NCBI RefSeq assembly: GCF_010389155.1
Contig: NC_057765.1
Span: 23,686,980-23,750,979 of the forward strand
Direction of reading: 5' to 3'
Length of the DNA: 64,000 nucleotides
Source of the DNA: Erigeron canadensis
Taxonomy: Eukaryota; Streptophyta; Magnoliopsida; Asterales; Asteraceae
The notes under the pieces are model-generated. The model ran no database searches, was not told the DNA's origin, and was given only the letters and a program-made list of their open reading frames with translations. The first letter of the stretch is position 1. Every line of letters begins with the position of its first letter. The position numbers and the translations under genes were made by a program. Shown here piece after piece: positions 47,886 to 59,889 of the stretch.

Positions 47886-49440
47886 TTAATCATTTATTAC
47901 AATAGGAGGGCCTGGTGGTACTCTTGGCATGTTTGCGTACAACCATTTTTGATACGCATCTTCTTGATTTGCGTACGTTAATGCTAGTCGACGTGCAGGA
48001 TCGGTTGCGTGAAATTCCCATTCCGGATTCTTGTAGGCCATTGGGTAGTCGCCTGCTAATTTCACTGCAACAAAATGGGTTTCGTTGTTTATTAGGGCAA
48101 TACTTATCGGTTGTTTGAATAACAGCTGCTCTAAGCCGTGATGCATCGGAAATACTGTGCGGGAGTCACGTAGGCTAACACAGTTGACTATTATACCAAG
48201 CTTATTGGTCAGGAGGATATGGAACCACACTTTACTCATCCAATGATGTATGGGCCGGCTTCGTCCATAATAAGATGTTCGCAGCGCCGACAACATTCGG
48301 TTGCCCTCTGTTTGCCCAAACATTTGCATGTACCCATCGAGGTCAGATTCAAACTCCGCAAGCATCTGCGTACGAACCCACTCTGCACCCATCTCCTCAT
48401 CTAGCCCCAAAGCTACAGCAGTAGCTCGAAATCCACAGTTACCGTCTCCTTTGACATTTTGTGTGCCTACAACGTACGGCCTTAAGTACGATGGTATCTC
48501 ACCTAGTACCCAATCGTAATTTTTGGAAAGAGTGGCGTTATACGGTTCCGCAACATACCCAACCCAACTGGCCGATGATTGTGCCTCTAACTCCGGATCT
48601 GAAACCTGCGCCTGCCTTGATTCATATATGGGTGCATTTCTAGATTGTGTAGGTGGTGGCCTGAAGATGTCATCTACTAAGTTGGAATATGGTTGGTCAT
48701 AGTTGAGCCAATGGTCTTGGGACGTATCGCCGAATCCATATAATTTTTGTGTCACATATGGTGTATCCCCGACCCCGTAGGATTGGGACGGGTCCCCCCA
48801 CGTATATATATCATCAAGACCTGGATATGGGTGCAGGTTTCCGAAAATGTCAGGATTATCTTTGACCCATTCTGATTCAGGGTGGGATTGATCGTCGAAC
48901 AATTTTCGGTTCTCCGGATAACGACAGGACTGGGACGGCTCGTACGTACTATGTCTGGCGGGCTGCGCAGGTGGGGGTTTGTTCAAATCTGGCACATTGT
49001 ATTCCCTCGGTCGACTGGACTTGGATTTTCGTAGCCCAGGTGGGTTGGTGTTGAGATCCGGCACCTAGACCATTAGTAAGAATCAGTTTCCTTACCTGAG
49101 GTAGTTATATATACTGTATTTATTGAATAAGACAAATATTTTTTAGATGTATTATGTATACCTTTGGCGGCTTTTGTTTCGAGCCGACTGGTCTTCCGCG
49201 TGTGGTCTTTTGAACAAGAGGATCATTCACTTGTGTCTTACCAGGCTTAAACATGTCTTTAATTTTTGACAACCAATGTTTCTTTTGGGCCTTGGGTTGC
49301 TGATCCAAGAAATTCGTAAGACCATCAACGACTTTATGGACATCGTCTTCTTCGTCTTCGTCTTCTACACATGTCCACGGTGTTAAGTCAAGCTTTTTCC
49401 AAAACGGGTCTATGACATGAGGCTATATACGAGTCCCTGC
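47886..49440 (-). CDS. OTU cysteine-protease domain of the Mutator-like element
   Basis: The C-terminal part of the transposase gene, probably spliced to the upstream MURA exons. An upstream exon (about 49162-49440) gives IDPFWKKLD, an acidic run, a basic segment and the AT-hook-like RGRPVGSK. A second exon, 47886-49064, begins VPDLNTNPPG after an acceptor. It has a long proline/tyrosine-rich disordered stretch (about residues 1-190) and then an OTU fold (about 195-390). Catalytic residues are visible: Asp207 and Cys210 in GDGNCGFRA and His330 in ETHFVAVKL. OTU proteins cleave ubiquitin or related chains, and OTU-bearing Mutator elements are known in plants. This part has no stop or shift and keeps its active site. 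An independent host OTU gene is less likely, since it lies within the element's ends. Confidence 0.85.
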
Positions 49441-49509
49441 ATTTTTTTTATATAAATAAGTGAACGAAATTATGTGCTTTTGATGAAAAAATACAAGTAA
49501 TAAATCGTA

Positions 49510-51220
49510 CTAACCGCGCTGCATGAACTCGGCAATCTTGCAGGCACATGGTAGCCCGCAACTGGACTGAACCTTGCACCCACATTTGTTAACATGTCTT
49601 TTAAGGACTTTGTCTAAGCGTACAATTTCATCAGCCATGATGTCCAAAGCTTTAAGTGAAACCTTTCCCAATAGGTCCTTCATACAGTTGTAATTATGTT
49701 TCCCCTTCCGGGTCCCGTTGCTATACCCCAGTTGGCCCCTTATTTCTGCTTCTTGACTGATCAGGACAGAATCAACACATTGGAGGATTCTAGTAAATGT
49801 GCATTTCCCCCCTCAATTCTTCCTTCAGTAAATGGTGCTCGACCTCCACTCTGTTTGTGGTGTGGTTTTGGTAGTTGAGGTGTTCATCGACCCAACAGGA
49901 CACAAACTGCTCTCGGTATGGGGACAACCAATTATCGGTCAGGTACTTGTAGACGCCTGGAAAACCCCCAAGTTTTTCCTTTAACTCCTTCTCATTTGAC
50001 TTAAACTCGTCAAAAGTCCTAGACTGATAGACTTTTTTACACCAAACGTTAAGCCTGTCAATGTTAACATCTTTCTTCATCCGCAATGCCGGTTCGCAGT
50101 GCTTGATTATGTTTTGCCATATATGGTACCTACAAAGCAGATGTTTCGCTTCCGACATAACAACCTTCAAAGCTCTCATCAGGGCCAGCTCCCTGTCAGT
50201 AAGAACGACACGAACGGCAAAGCTATCAGCAAGGGTGGACCGAAGACATCGTAAAACCCATTGATAATTTGCCTCCCGCTCGTTTACGATAAACGCATAC
50301 GCTAAACTGAAGGTCTTCCCCGTTGAAGTCACGCTGACGATCTCAACTAGCGGCATGTTGTAGATGTTAGTTTTGTACGTGGAGTCTATTTCAATAACCC
50401 AGGGAAATGCGCGCCATAGGGTCATTGATGTTGGATGAATGAAAAACAGGTTCTCCAAGCGTCCATTTTTGTTATTTGTGGTGAACTAGTAAAAGTACCT
50501 TTTCTCTTGCAACAGTGAAAACATAACCTGCGATTAATGACCAAGATAGAGTAAATAAGTCAATTCCAACAACGTAGTACAATAGAATATTTAATGTTTG
50601 TACCTGCATTGGAGTACGCCCTGCTTGGCCCGACCTTCTTCTCGCTTTTAGGAAGTTCGTAATGTCTCCTTTGCGAGTCAAGTTTCCTGGAAATTCAAGT
50701 TTGAGGTTTACCAGGATCTGATGTGGGTACAAACCGCGATCCGATTGGGTCCCCACAAATTCCTTTTCTTCATCCGTCATCTGTCTAGCGTATGCATTCC
50801 CTTGCAGATTGGTAGTTGGATCATGATTGTGTCTCCAATCCTTGACAGTTAACCTCCAACCACCATCACGCCCAGGGCGGCCTATTAAAGTGAAGGGACA
50901 ACCTATCTTACTGGACCGTTTGGGTGGGCCAATTAACCTTGCATCGCGCGCTCCACCGTGGTGACATATAAGTGTCACTTTATTCACCACCTCTTTTGAG
51001 TTTTGTTCGTCCGCCGTATAACTAGAACATAACCCAAATCCATTGCTGTTCTTTGAGCCCACTCCGTTAATTCTTCAAAGGAACCGAACACCTCATCAGT
51101 TTCAAAGTCCCCAGCTTCGCATTCATATTCACCGTCTGCATCAGGTTGCTCAAACACATTATCCGGCACTTCAATACGTACATTTTCTGGGTCTGCCCAA
51201 ATATCCTCCAAACTATCCAT
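49510..51220 (-). pseudogene. MURA-type transposase of the Mutator-like element
   Basis: N-terminal part 51220 to 50605: MDSLEDIWADPEN, then a FAR1/WRKY-like zinc finger (LICHHGG, GCPFTLIGRPG, KDWRHNHDP). Next exon from 50527: MFSLLQEKRYFY, the MULE catalytic domain with IEIDSTYKTN (Asp), VLTDRELALMRAL (Asp) and NRVEVEHHLLKEEL (Glu). Then a SWIM zinc finger KCGCKVQSSCGLPCAC at about 49535-49590. Lesions: a frameshift near 50990 (two overlapping frames), TAG at 50486-50488 and a further shift at about 49820. The transposase cannot be made as it stands. Its catalytic triad and splice sites are intact, so decay is recent. The OTU exons continue downstream on the same strand. Confidence 0.85.
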
Positions 51221-51739
51221 CTGAAACAATTCAAGTAAACATCAACCTCAATAACTATTAATGGTGTCCATACTCTATATATATATATATTTACATCTAT
51301 ACTCAATATATATATATATATATATATATAAACAAAACGCTTGAAAAAGAAAGATACACAATACCATCAACTACAAATACTGTTAAAATATATATCTTGA
51401 AACGCTGGAAACAATACGCTTGAAAAAATACAATACGCTTGAAAAAATATATATCTATACTCAAGAAATTTTTTTCAGAAACTTATATTATTTCAATATA
51501 GTTCCGCAACATATATATACTATCTAAAAATGATGGGCTACCATCATTTTATCCTATCAAAGAATGGTTCGGTATGGCAAATTTTCATTCCCAAGGTCGA
51601 CACAGTATGGCATGCATTATTGTACTACATGACGACTGACTAAGCTTGGTTGATGAAAACGAGGTGCCGCTAATGCCGATGACGTGGCACTTCGTTTTCA
51701 TCAACCACAAGTTTAGTCAGTCTTCATGTCAGCCTGGTC

Positions 51740-51776
51740 GGGGGTCCCACTATTAGCGGCGACGTCGCCGCTAATA
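51740..51776. repeat. Right-end palindrome of the Mutator-like element
   Basis: ttagcggcgacgtcgccgct plus aa is a perfect palindrome of 22 bases, the third copy of the motif seen at 44912 and 45000. It is preceded by gggtcccacta, the inverted form of the left end. Confidence 0.85.
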
Positions 51777-52234
51777 ACCTGGTGGGTTGACCCGTTGACC
51801 TGGTGGTGTTACCCAATGCCTATATTTATACTGATGGTATATATGATTCTTATATTTTTCTGACAATTGACTTGATTTTATAAAATATTTATATTTTTTT
51901 GATAATTGACTTGATTTTATAAAATATTTCAAAGGTTGGTATGACAAAAATATTCTAAATGATTTATGGGTGTATAATATTCTTATTATATCAAAGGTCC
52001 AACCCTATTAAATACAACTATTATGTATTAAAGGTGAGTCTTTTTATATATCATAGTGAATAATTTATTGTCATAAGATCAATTTCAAAATTAAATTTTA
52101 TGTAATTTAGTTACCACAAATTTAGGTGGGTATTTAAAAGTTTACTTCACCTTTAAATTTTTTGAAAAATACAAATTAATATTATCAATTGTCAAGGTAG
52201 ACGTGTTTGTATTCTTAATTGCAATTGTTATTTA

Positions 52235-52813
52235 ACAATAAATTAAAACAGGATTAACATGTTTTTGAAGTGACACGTGGTGTAATCTTTGATCGACATG
52301 TGTCTTTTAATTTATTTATTTGGTTAAATTAGTTTTTTTAGTTGTATATAAATTCAATTTTCTTATTAGACTTAGAACTAAACTCTAACTCTTGGCTTAT
52401 TAATACAAAAGACATTATAACCTTATTTGATTGATTGTTTTTCTTATTAAAAAATTGTCTCTTTTTCTTTCTCAATTATTCAACTCCTATTATTTATATT
52501 AATCATAATAAAGTTATTAACATGAATACTTTAAAAATTTGAGTTTGCGATATGAAATCACAAGACTATTTGCCATCATCCACTATGTTTACATATTCCG
52601 ATTTTAATATATATCTAAAAATTTAAGATAAATCCAAAATTTTAACTACACATATATTATATTTATCATTATTGGTTTTATAATTTAAATTCGATCATCG
52701 ATTTACTTTAACAACAATTTTTTCATACTCACGAATCATGTATAAGGCATATTCGAATTTACTTATGATACATTTTATATAGCTACCGTACATCGTACGG
52801 GTATTAAGACTAG
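52235..52813 (+). mobile_element. Non-autonomous Helitron (579 bp), second family copy
   Basis: Same family as 22107-22620: a 5' block with gtgacacgtggtgtaatctt, and a 3' hairpin ccgtacatcgtacgg followed 10 bases later by CTAG (52810-52813) and T. The 5' TC is altered to AC. No open frame. Confidence 0.85.
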
Positions 52814-53133
52814 TAAATTAATAAAGAGAGATCGTGTAAAGTAATAAATACTATATAAAAAACAATCATTTTTGTTAATTTTAGATTAAAAATATACAAA
52901 ACAATATCGGATTTTAAAGCGAACACATCTAAAAAAACAGAAGAATTCAAAAAATATATATATTGACAATAGAATTATCGAACACCGTGAGCAAAAGATG
53001 TAACACCCAATATAACATCACGGTGGATTTTGTTTTCAGCTGCCGTGATCATAACCCAAAACTTTAATCAGATAGAAAACTGATAAAATAGCTCATGCTA
53101 CCATATAAAAGCGAAAAGATGTATGAGTAAACT
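52814..53133. other. 3' flank of the RLCK gene
   Basis: AT-rich sequence, presumably the 3'-UTR of the minus-strand kinase. No other feature. Confidence 0.5.
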
Positions 53134-56100
53134 TTAGGCTATCAGTTTGGGTTTCCCCCTCATTGCATTAATCTGCTCCAGAATATCCACCACTTGTTTC
53201 ATGTCAGGCCGTTTTCGTGGTTCCTGTTCCAGGCAATGAAGGATGAGTTGAGCGAATAGCATTGCAGCTTTACTAGAATATTGACCATCAATTTTTGAAT
53301 CCATTAACATCTTTATCTTCTTCCTGTTTGGGAGCAACGGCTTAGCCCAATCCACTAAGTTGTGTTGTGGACCAGGTCTTCTCGTGTCAAGTGCTCGTAA
53401 TCCGGTCATCATTTCCAACAGCACAACGCCAAAACCATAAACGTCACTCTTCACATATAAATGCCCTGCAAATTTGGTACCATTTACACACTCATATAGC
53501 ATAATGCCGCACATATTAAACTTTCAAAAAAAAGTTAAAAGTTGATTAAAAAAAGATAGTAAAACTTGGGAAAATATGTGGAACCCATGACTTTTTCGCT
53601 ATGAAGAAAAACATTGACGATTGCATCACACTTAAAAAATTGACTTTGACATTAATGTAATGGTAGACTTTGATTTTCATGATCAAACTTCACACTATTT
53701 TGTAAAAGAACACTTTAAAATGCTCTATGAGCTTTTCAAAGCTTAAACTCGAATATCACTTAAGTATTAAATTTTGTTATGAGATATCACCTGTAGCAAT
53801 GTACTCAGGAGCAGCATACCCGTATGTCCCCATGATCCTTGTTGTTACGTGTGACATTCCACCTGAAGGACCCAATTTCGCCAACCCAAAATCTGAAATT
53901 TTTGCGTTGTAGTTCTACATATAGTCAAAATATAACATGTAGATCATGGTCAAGAAAACCACCACAGTACAAATATCATAATCTTGCCTTATATTTTACA
54001 TGGATCAATATAAAACATTAGGCGGAAGAGGAATATAGAACAAGTATCATACTAGTGATGTCTGACATTAGAATATGCAAAAGGTAAAGAGTAAAACTAT
54101 AGACAACAAAAAAAAGATGCAATATAAGCAAAAACATGGTTTTATATAAATCTCACCCCATCAAGCAATATATTCGAGGCCTTAATATCTCTGTAAATTA
54201 CATTGTCATCTGAACTGTGTAAAAAAGCTAGTCCCCTAGCTGCACCTATGGCTATTTTGAGCCGTAGAGCCCAAGAAATTGGTTGAACCGCAGAACCTCC
54301 TGCACACCCAATAAGTGTATAAGATAAAAGGTATGTAGAAGTTAGACATCAGTTTTTTTTATTATAATTCATGTAGACTACTTACGTCTAAAGAGATGAT
54401 TTTCTAAACTTCCCTTCTGCATGAATTCATAGACAAGTAGAAGGTCTTTATCCTCCCTACAGTACCCAAGTAGCTTCACCAAGTTAGGATGACAAAGTCG
54501 TCCCAAAAAGTTTACCTCTGACTGCAATTTTTGATCCAAGAAGCCATTCAGGTCAACCAATATAGCCTCTTCTTAAATAATAATGAAAAATCCCAAATCG
54601 AAAGAAAACAAGTACATACTCAAAACGCAAACATTGTATGAACTATTCTTGTAACGTAATGACTCATACAACTAATACGGTAAACACTTTATTTCAAAAC
54701 TTTTAACAGGCAAATTCATTTAAAAAAAATGTATTGCACTATACACATGAACAGTTATAATAGGTTACAGTTCATCTAAGAAATAACAACTTTAGAAAGT
54801 TTAAAACATATGCTAGAATAGGAATAGTTCAATACACGTTTAATCAATTTGATATAATATATAACAATCAAACTTATGATAACATAGGTAGACAAATAAT
54901 TCAACTTATGAAAATGAACTTGATAATTAAGGTGGTTTTTTCATTGATTGTGATTTGTGAAAGACTAGTAGACCAAATTAGAGAATAGAGATAGTGTGAG
55001 TATGTTGCTATCTAATTCAAATTTGAGATTTCTAAACCAGTGGTGGTTTCTATTCTCTTTCATAGTTACCAAAGTTTTGAACAGGGGAAGAATCAAGTCA
55101 ACTTATTAACGAGCTACTCGAGTTCAAACTTGTTTAAGTCGAGTATGAGCATAGTAGTTTTTGAACTCGAGTTTGAATTGAAGAGAAACTTACATGAGTT
55201 GAGTTTTAAAAAATAATATTTGGCTTGGCTCGATCGAAAGTTCGTTTAGTGATTCAAGTTGAGCGAGCTATTCGAGCTTCACGAGTCACACGAACCCAAC
55301 GAACTTACTCAAATTCACGGGTCCAGGGGCAGCACCCCTAGGAACGGGGTAAACTTGGAAATCTTTTATTTCCATGAAAGTGTTTTATTAAAAATGCCTT
55401 AGAAAATTAATTTTGGAACTTCAGAGTTGTTTAGCAACTTTGAAAACCCATAAAATTAACTGCCTAATGGGCCTAATAGTCATTTTTTCTCTCTCTCGTT
55501 CTTTTCATTCAAACACAAACACAATGAAAGTTGTCAATCTCTTTGATTGAATATTTTGGGGTCAACCGCCAAACTGATTCAATGTGCCTTTAGAGATTCT
55601 AAGTATCCGGTTATTTGTTCGTTTTTACTACATATCCCCAACAGATACACAATCTAGAAATTAAGTTGAAAACAAATTACCTTCCTCCCTAAAGGCAAAA
55701 CATATAAAAAATAAAACGGAAAGGAAAGAAAAGGAAAAAAAACAAACCTGCCATTCTTGAAATCCTTGAACACTTTCATGATTCAATTTTTTAATAGCAA
55801 CCAAGGTTCCGGTGGTGGCACCTGTCTTAGAAGGCAACATTGTTTTTTCGTCAACCCAGCCTTTGTAAACGGTCCCAAAACCGCCTACACCAAGAACCAT
55901 GTCTGATTTAAAGTTTTTAGTACAAGCCTTCAAGTCTGAATATGTATAAACTTTCAAATCTGCCGCAGACAATACCTCACCACCATTTGGTGAAATACTT
56001 ATATTACTACCACTAGAAGTACTAATCCCAGAAATCCCAACACTACTTGATGTCCCTACAAACCAACAAATTATTGAAAATAAATCAATAATAAGGAAAA

Positions 56101-56255
56101 CTAAAGTTAATAACCAAAAACATATATATATGAACCTAAAAGAAATGAAGCAAGCAACCTATAGTAGAAGAAGGTTTGGTGGGTGTGCTTGGATTGGCAG
56201 ATATGTTGGAATTTACATCTACACCACCACCTGTACCTTTTATGCAGTTTCCCAT
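53134..56255 (-). CDS. Receptor-like cytoplasmic kinase, class VII (PBL/PIX13-like)
   Basis: A serine/threonine kinase that relays signals from receptor kinases at the plasma membrane, commonly in immunity. Exons: 56159-56255, 55748-56055, 54386-54521, 54157-54299, 53791-53914 and 53134-53465; product 379 aa, a typical RLCK-VII length. The N-terminus MGNCIKG has Gly2 for myristoylation and Cys4 for palmitoylation. After a Ser/Thr/Gly-rich stretch comes [20 protein letters not shown], then [11 protein letters not shown], the catalytic lysine (K121, VAIKKL), YRDIKASN (Asp218), DFG (236-238), an activation loop ending [10 protein letters not shown], and a C-lobe closing at [16 protein letters not shown] [17 protein letters not shown]. 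Introns fall at the class-VII positions. No lesion is visible. Intron 2 is 1.2 kb and AT-rich. Likely functional. Confidence 0.93.
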
Positions 56256-57640
56256 TTTTATTTTTAATTTATGTTTCCATGGAATAAATGATGATATGAT
56301 AACCTTTCAGATTTAGTCTTGTTTCAATTTTGAATGTTTATTTGTTTGGTTGTGTGAAGAACAAAGGAAGAAGGAAGATGGGTGGACTTTTGAAAGAGAT
56401 GGCTTAGTCTACAAACACTACCTGTTTTCCAGACTTTTTTTTATTATTATTATTTATTTATTTAATAGTTATTCATTTATAACACCTCAATCATCATTCA
56501 TTCAATAGTGAATAGAAATGGGTTTTGGAGAAAAAAAGCTGTCGTTTTGAACTGTTAAATTGATGACAAAATTGTAATTACAATTCAATCTTTAGGCCAT
56601 ATATCTACCTATTATTGTATAAAAATAATCATACTATTAGTCACACTCAAACATCACAAAGCTTTCTACGTTAGAATGTTTTTCAATCTCCAATTTTTGG
56701 GTCAACAACTTGCCTAATGGCTATGCTTTACTTGCCAATTTCATATGAATTTAACTAGTGTTATAAATGGACGGGATAATCAAATGTTAAAAAAAAAAAA
56801 GACAAATATATTAAAACCAAAAAATATAAAACAAAAAAAAACAAAAAAATATACAAAAGCCAAATGAAAAAGTTAATAAAAACCAAATGCTACATGTGAA
56901 AAAATATAAAAAACAAATGTTTAAAAAATAAAAACAAAACCAAAATATATAGCGTTTTTCATAAAGTTATAAAAGAATAAAATGTAAAATAAGGTATAAA
57001 AAACAAAATTTAAAAAAGATTAAAAAAACCACAAATTATATAAGGTTAGAAGGTAAAATAAAAAAAATAAAAAAACAAAAAAGGTAGAAAAAGAAAAGGA
57101 AAAAAAGAAGGAGGGAAAAAACCAAAAACAATAATAATAAAAAAAAATAGTATTTATAGTACCTATGATCTTCTCACATGAAATTCTATCATATTTTATC
57201 ATACTAACTTATCAACCCGGGTTCAACTCGGGACACTTAATTAATATTTAAAACCAAAAAAGAAGTATGTATATAACTTGTTGTCAATACATTATAATTT
57301 GATACGGAAATAACTACATACTTGCAAAGATGAACATTAATATATATAACTGATTAGGGTGATGAAAAATTAAAAATGGTAAATATGAAAGATGAAAAAT
57401 TAAAAGTGGTAGCTATGAAACTAAAATTAAAAAGTTAATATACAGTCCATTATGTTTCATATTAATTAAAAAAAATTAAGGTTAAAAAAATAATATGAAA
57501 AAAAAAAGAAATGACATATTGCCTGATATAAAAAATAGTTTTTGAAAGAAAAAAAAAGTCTATTATGATATCATATATTTTTAAAAATAGTTTAGGAAAA
57601 AATAATGACATACCACATAAGTAAAAAGCTTCTAGAAACA
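56256..57640. other. RLCK upstream region with an A-rich dispersed repeat
   Basis: The first few hundred bases should hold the RLCK promoter. At about 56780-57140 a long A-rich tract of aaaaaccaaa-like words matches the inverted complement of the T-rich tract in the CIPK intron (15580-16030). No gene. Confidence 0.5.
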
Positions 57641-57669
57641 ATCTTGTTTTATTTATATAAGAGATAACA

Positions 57670-57931
57670 ATATATATGTTATTTATACTACTTTATAAGT
57701 CATTTATACTCTTCAAATTTTTTTGAAAATATCTTGCCACCTACCCAAATTACCTCTATTCTTTGTTCATTTAACTTAGATATATCCCTCAAACGATAAA
57801 TTAACTACACGGCCTATTTTATATAAATTTTTTATAATAAAACCCCACCACCACTGCTAGAACTGGCATTGCCATCGCGGCTATCACCATCCTCCTGCCA
57901 CCATCGTCACATCTTGCGGGCATATATCTAA
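57670..57931 (+). mobile_element. Helitron-like element, accaccacc-rich family
   Basis: The 3' side has ccccaccaccactgctagaa, then catcgtcacatcttgcgggc and ends CTAA (57928-57931) before a T. The 5' side (ttatactactttataagtca) resembles 7732. Its exact start is uncertain. Confidence 0.5.
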
Positions 57932-58040
57932 TATTAAATAATTAATATAACATGATATCAAAAACACCAGTAACCATGTGCTTATAGCCTCCATATCAAT
58001 CCTAATGTTGGCCCAGATGTGGAGGAAAAAATATATATAT

Positions 58041-59027
58041 AGGAGAAAGATCAAATAAGAAGGTGTCTTAAGGAGAGAAGGTCTTATGAACCAATCAGAA
58101 CGTGACATGTGGATTTAAAAAAAAAGAACGCGGTGGCATTTTTGTAAATAAATCAAACTTTTGTAAGTCTAGTTTTGGGTCAGCTTGGGTCTAGGTCAGC
58201 TTAAGTTATGATCAGCTTTGTCTGTCAGCTTGGTTGGTCAATTTGGTTGGGTCAGATTGGTCAGCCTGGGTTATGGGTCAGCTTGGTCAGTCTGGAATCT
58301 GGGTCAGCTTGGGATCTACATTTGTGTAGATTATGTGTAGTTTTGTGTCAAGCTGACCCAACCCACGCTAACCAAGCTTACCCAAGCTGACCCAGACCAC
58401 AAGCTAACCCAACCCAACCCCAAGCTGACCCAACCTGACCTCAAGCTGACCCAAAACTTATAATCTACATTTGTGTAGATTGTGTCAAGCTGATCCAACC
58501 CAAGCTAACCAAGCTCACCCAACCTGACCCAACCTGACCCAGACCCCAAGCTGACCCAACCCAACCCCAAGCTAACCCAACCTGACCCCAAGCTGACCCA
58601 AAACCCATAATTTACATCTGTGTAGATTGTGTCAAGCTAACCTAACCCAAGCTGACCCAGACCCCAAGCTGACCCAACCCAACCCCAAACTGACCCAACC
58701 CCAAGCTAACCCAACCTGACCCAATCAGACCGTGACCCAAATCTGACCAAACTGATCATGCTGACCAACCAAGCTGATCAGAACCCAAGCTGACCCAGAC
58801 CAAGCTGACCACTCAACCTGACCCAGAACCCAAGCTGACCAAACAAAGCTGACCTACCAAGCTGATCATAACCAAAGTTGACCCAAAACCAGACTGACAA
58901 AATTTTGATTTATTTACAAAAATGCCACCGCGCATTTTTTTTCATTTTGACACATGTCGCGTTCTAATTGGCCTATAGGATCTTCTCTTCCCTCTCTACT
59001 TAAGACACCTTCTTTCAGGATCTCTAC
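58041..59027. mobile_element. Foldback element filled with CCAAGCTGACC satellite-like repeats
   Basis: Left end ggagaaagatcaaataagaa to gtaaataaatcaaac is the inverted complement of the right end (ttgatttatttacaaaaatg to ttcaggatctcta), about 110 bp each. Inside, 58165-58330 has GGTCAGCTTGGGT words and 58350-58900 has the inverse CCAAGCTGACCCAACC words, so the whole unit is a hairpin. No coding potential. The ends resemble Mutator-type non-autonomous elements; no target duplication was found. Confidence 0.8.
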
Positions 59028-59094
59028 TATATATATATATATATATATATATCAAGGGTAAAGGATTAAAAAAAAATTAAAGGATAAAGATATT

Positions 59095-59550
59095 CACATA
59101 AATGATCATAATTTGAGCACATGACTTTGTTTTCGACGTGCGACTGGTCTAATGGTAGGAATGAGTAGTATCAAGTTACAAATTGCTATAGGCGGTTTGG
59201 GTCGACCTTTAGGCCCAATAACACCATTGAGTTATTGGACCTTTTATGTGTTTTTCGTTTTTTCTTTTACTTTCTCTTTGTCATGGAATTCGGCCAACTT
59301 GTTTGTTTATATGTTCATATCATATAAACCTAGAAAGTGATTAGTTTTATCAGTTTATAAAAAAATCACTTTTCTCTTTATCATTTTGTGTAGTAGTCAG
59401 AATTTTTTAACTTTCGATATTCTTTTGAATCAACTAGTATTAGAAGAATTGTTCATGGTATTCCTTTGAATCAAGGTGTTCGATTATTTATTCAAATCTT
59501 CCGCCTACATCAAATCCAATACTCAACGACATATCTAAATTATAACATCA
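59095..59550 (+). repeat. Dispersed repeat, copy 1
   Basis: Shares order and words with 62525-62960: gcgactggtctaatgg against atgactagtcgaacga, then ggcggtttgggtcg, ttaggcccaa, gttattgg, ttcgatattcttt and agaagaattgttc. Possibly an old transposon or gene remnant. The 62-codon frame at 59152-59340 has no motif. Confidence 0.6.
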
Positions 59551-59699
59551 TTTTTTTCTAACATCTTTTATTTATATTTATCGATACACAAAAATTATCA
59601 AACATCTAACATTTTATTGGTTACATATGTTTTAACGTGTATAACACAGCACAATAACCCAGTTGTTATACTGAAGTAGAATAAGATTAAGACATCTAT

Positions 59700-59754
59700 A
59701 GGACGTATCGCCAGAACTGTTTTCAAAAGAGCACCAGATTCTCTGATTCATCAC
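59700..59754 (-). other. Probable 3'-UTR exon of LRR gene 2
   Basis: ttttgtag then gtgatgaatcagagaatctg, matching 38508 behind copy 1. It lies beyond a donor 11 bases after the LRR stop codon. Confidence 0.5.
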
Positions 59755-59889
59755 CTACAAAAGTAATAATTCAATCTGAGTGACTAAGACTAAGCTGAAA
59801 TTTTTTGGCCAAAATTTTTTTTTTTTTTTACTTCATTAGAAGACTAAGCTGAAATCAATACTTGTCACTTAATATATACCTGAAAGAGA

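Larger units (their letters stand above)
44880..51820. mobile_element. Mutator-like element carrying MURA-OTU and a companion gene
   Basis: A unit of about 6.9 kb with two convergent multi-exon genes: a plus-strand gene at 46097-47587 and a minus-strand transposase-OTU gene at 47886-51220. Its ends are inverted copies: attagcggcgacgtcgccgc with gtgggtccccc at 44911-44945 (again at 44999-45035) and gggtcccactattagcggcgac at 51740-51765. Outermost bases read gggaaaaagcagtaacccga and, inverted, gggtaacaccaccaggtcaa. No 9-bp target duplication was found. Both genes carry nonsense or frameshift changes but are otherwise well preserved. Confidence 0.78.

Noticed and set aside
58208..58390. 60-codon frame with repeated LGQIGQ-like words
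   Set aside because: It only translates the AGCTTGGGTC repeat of the foldback element.
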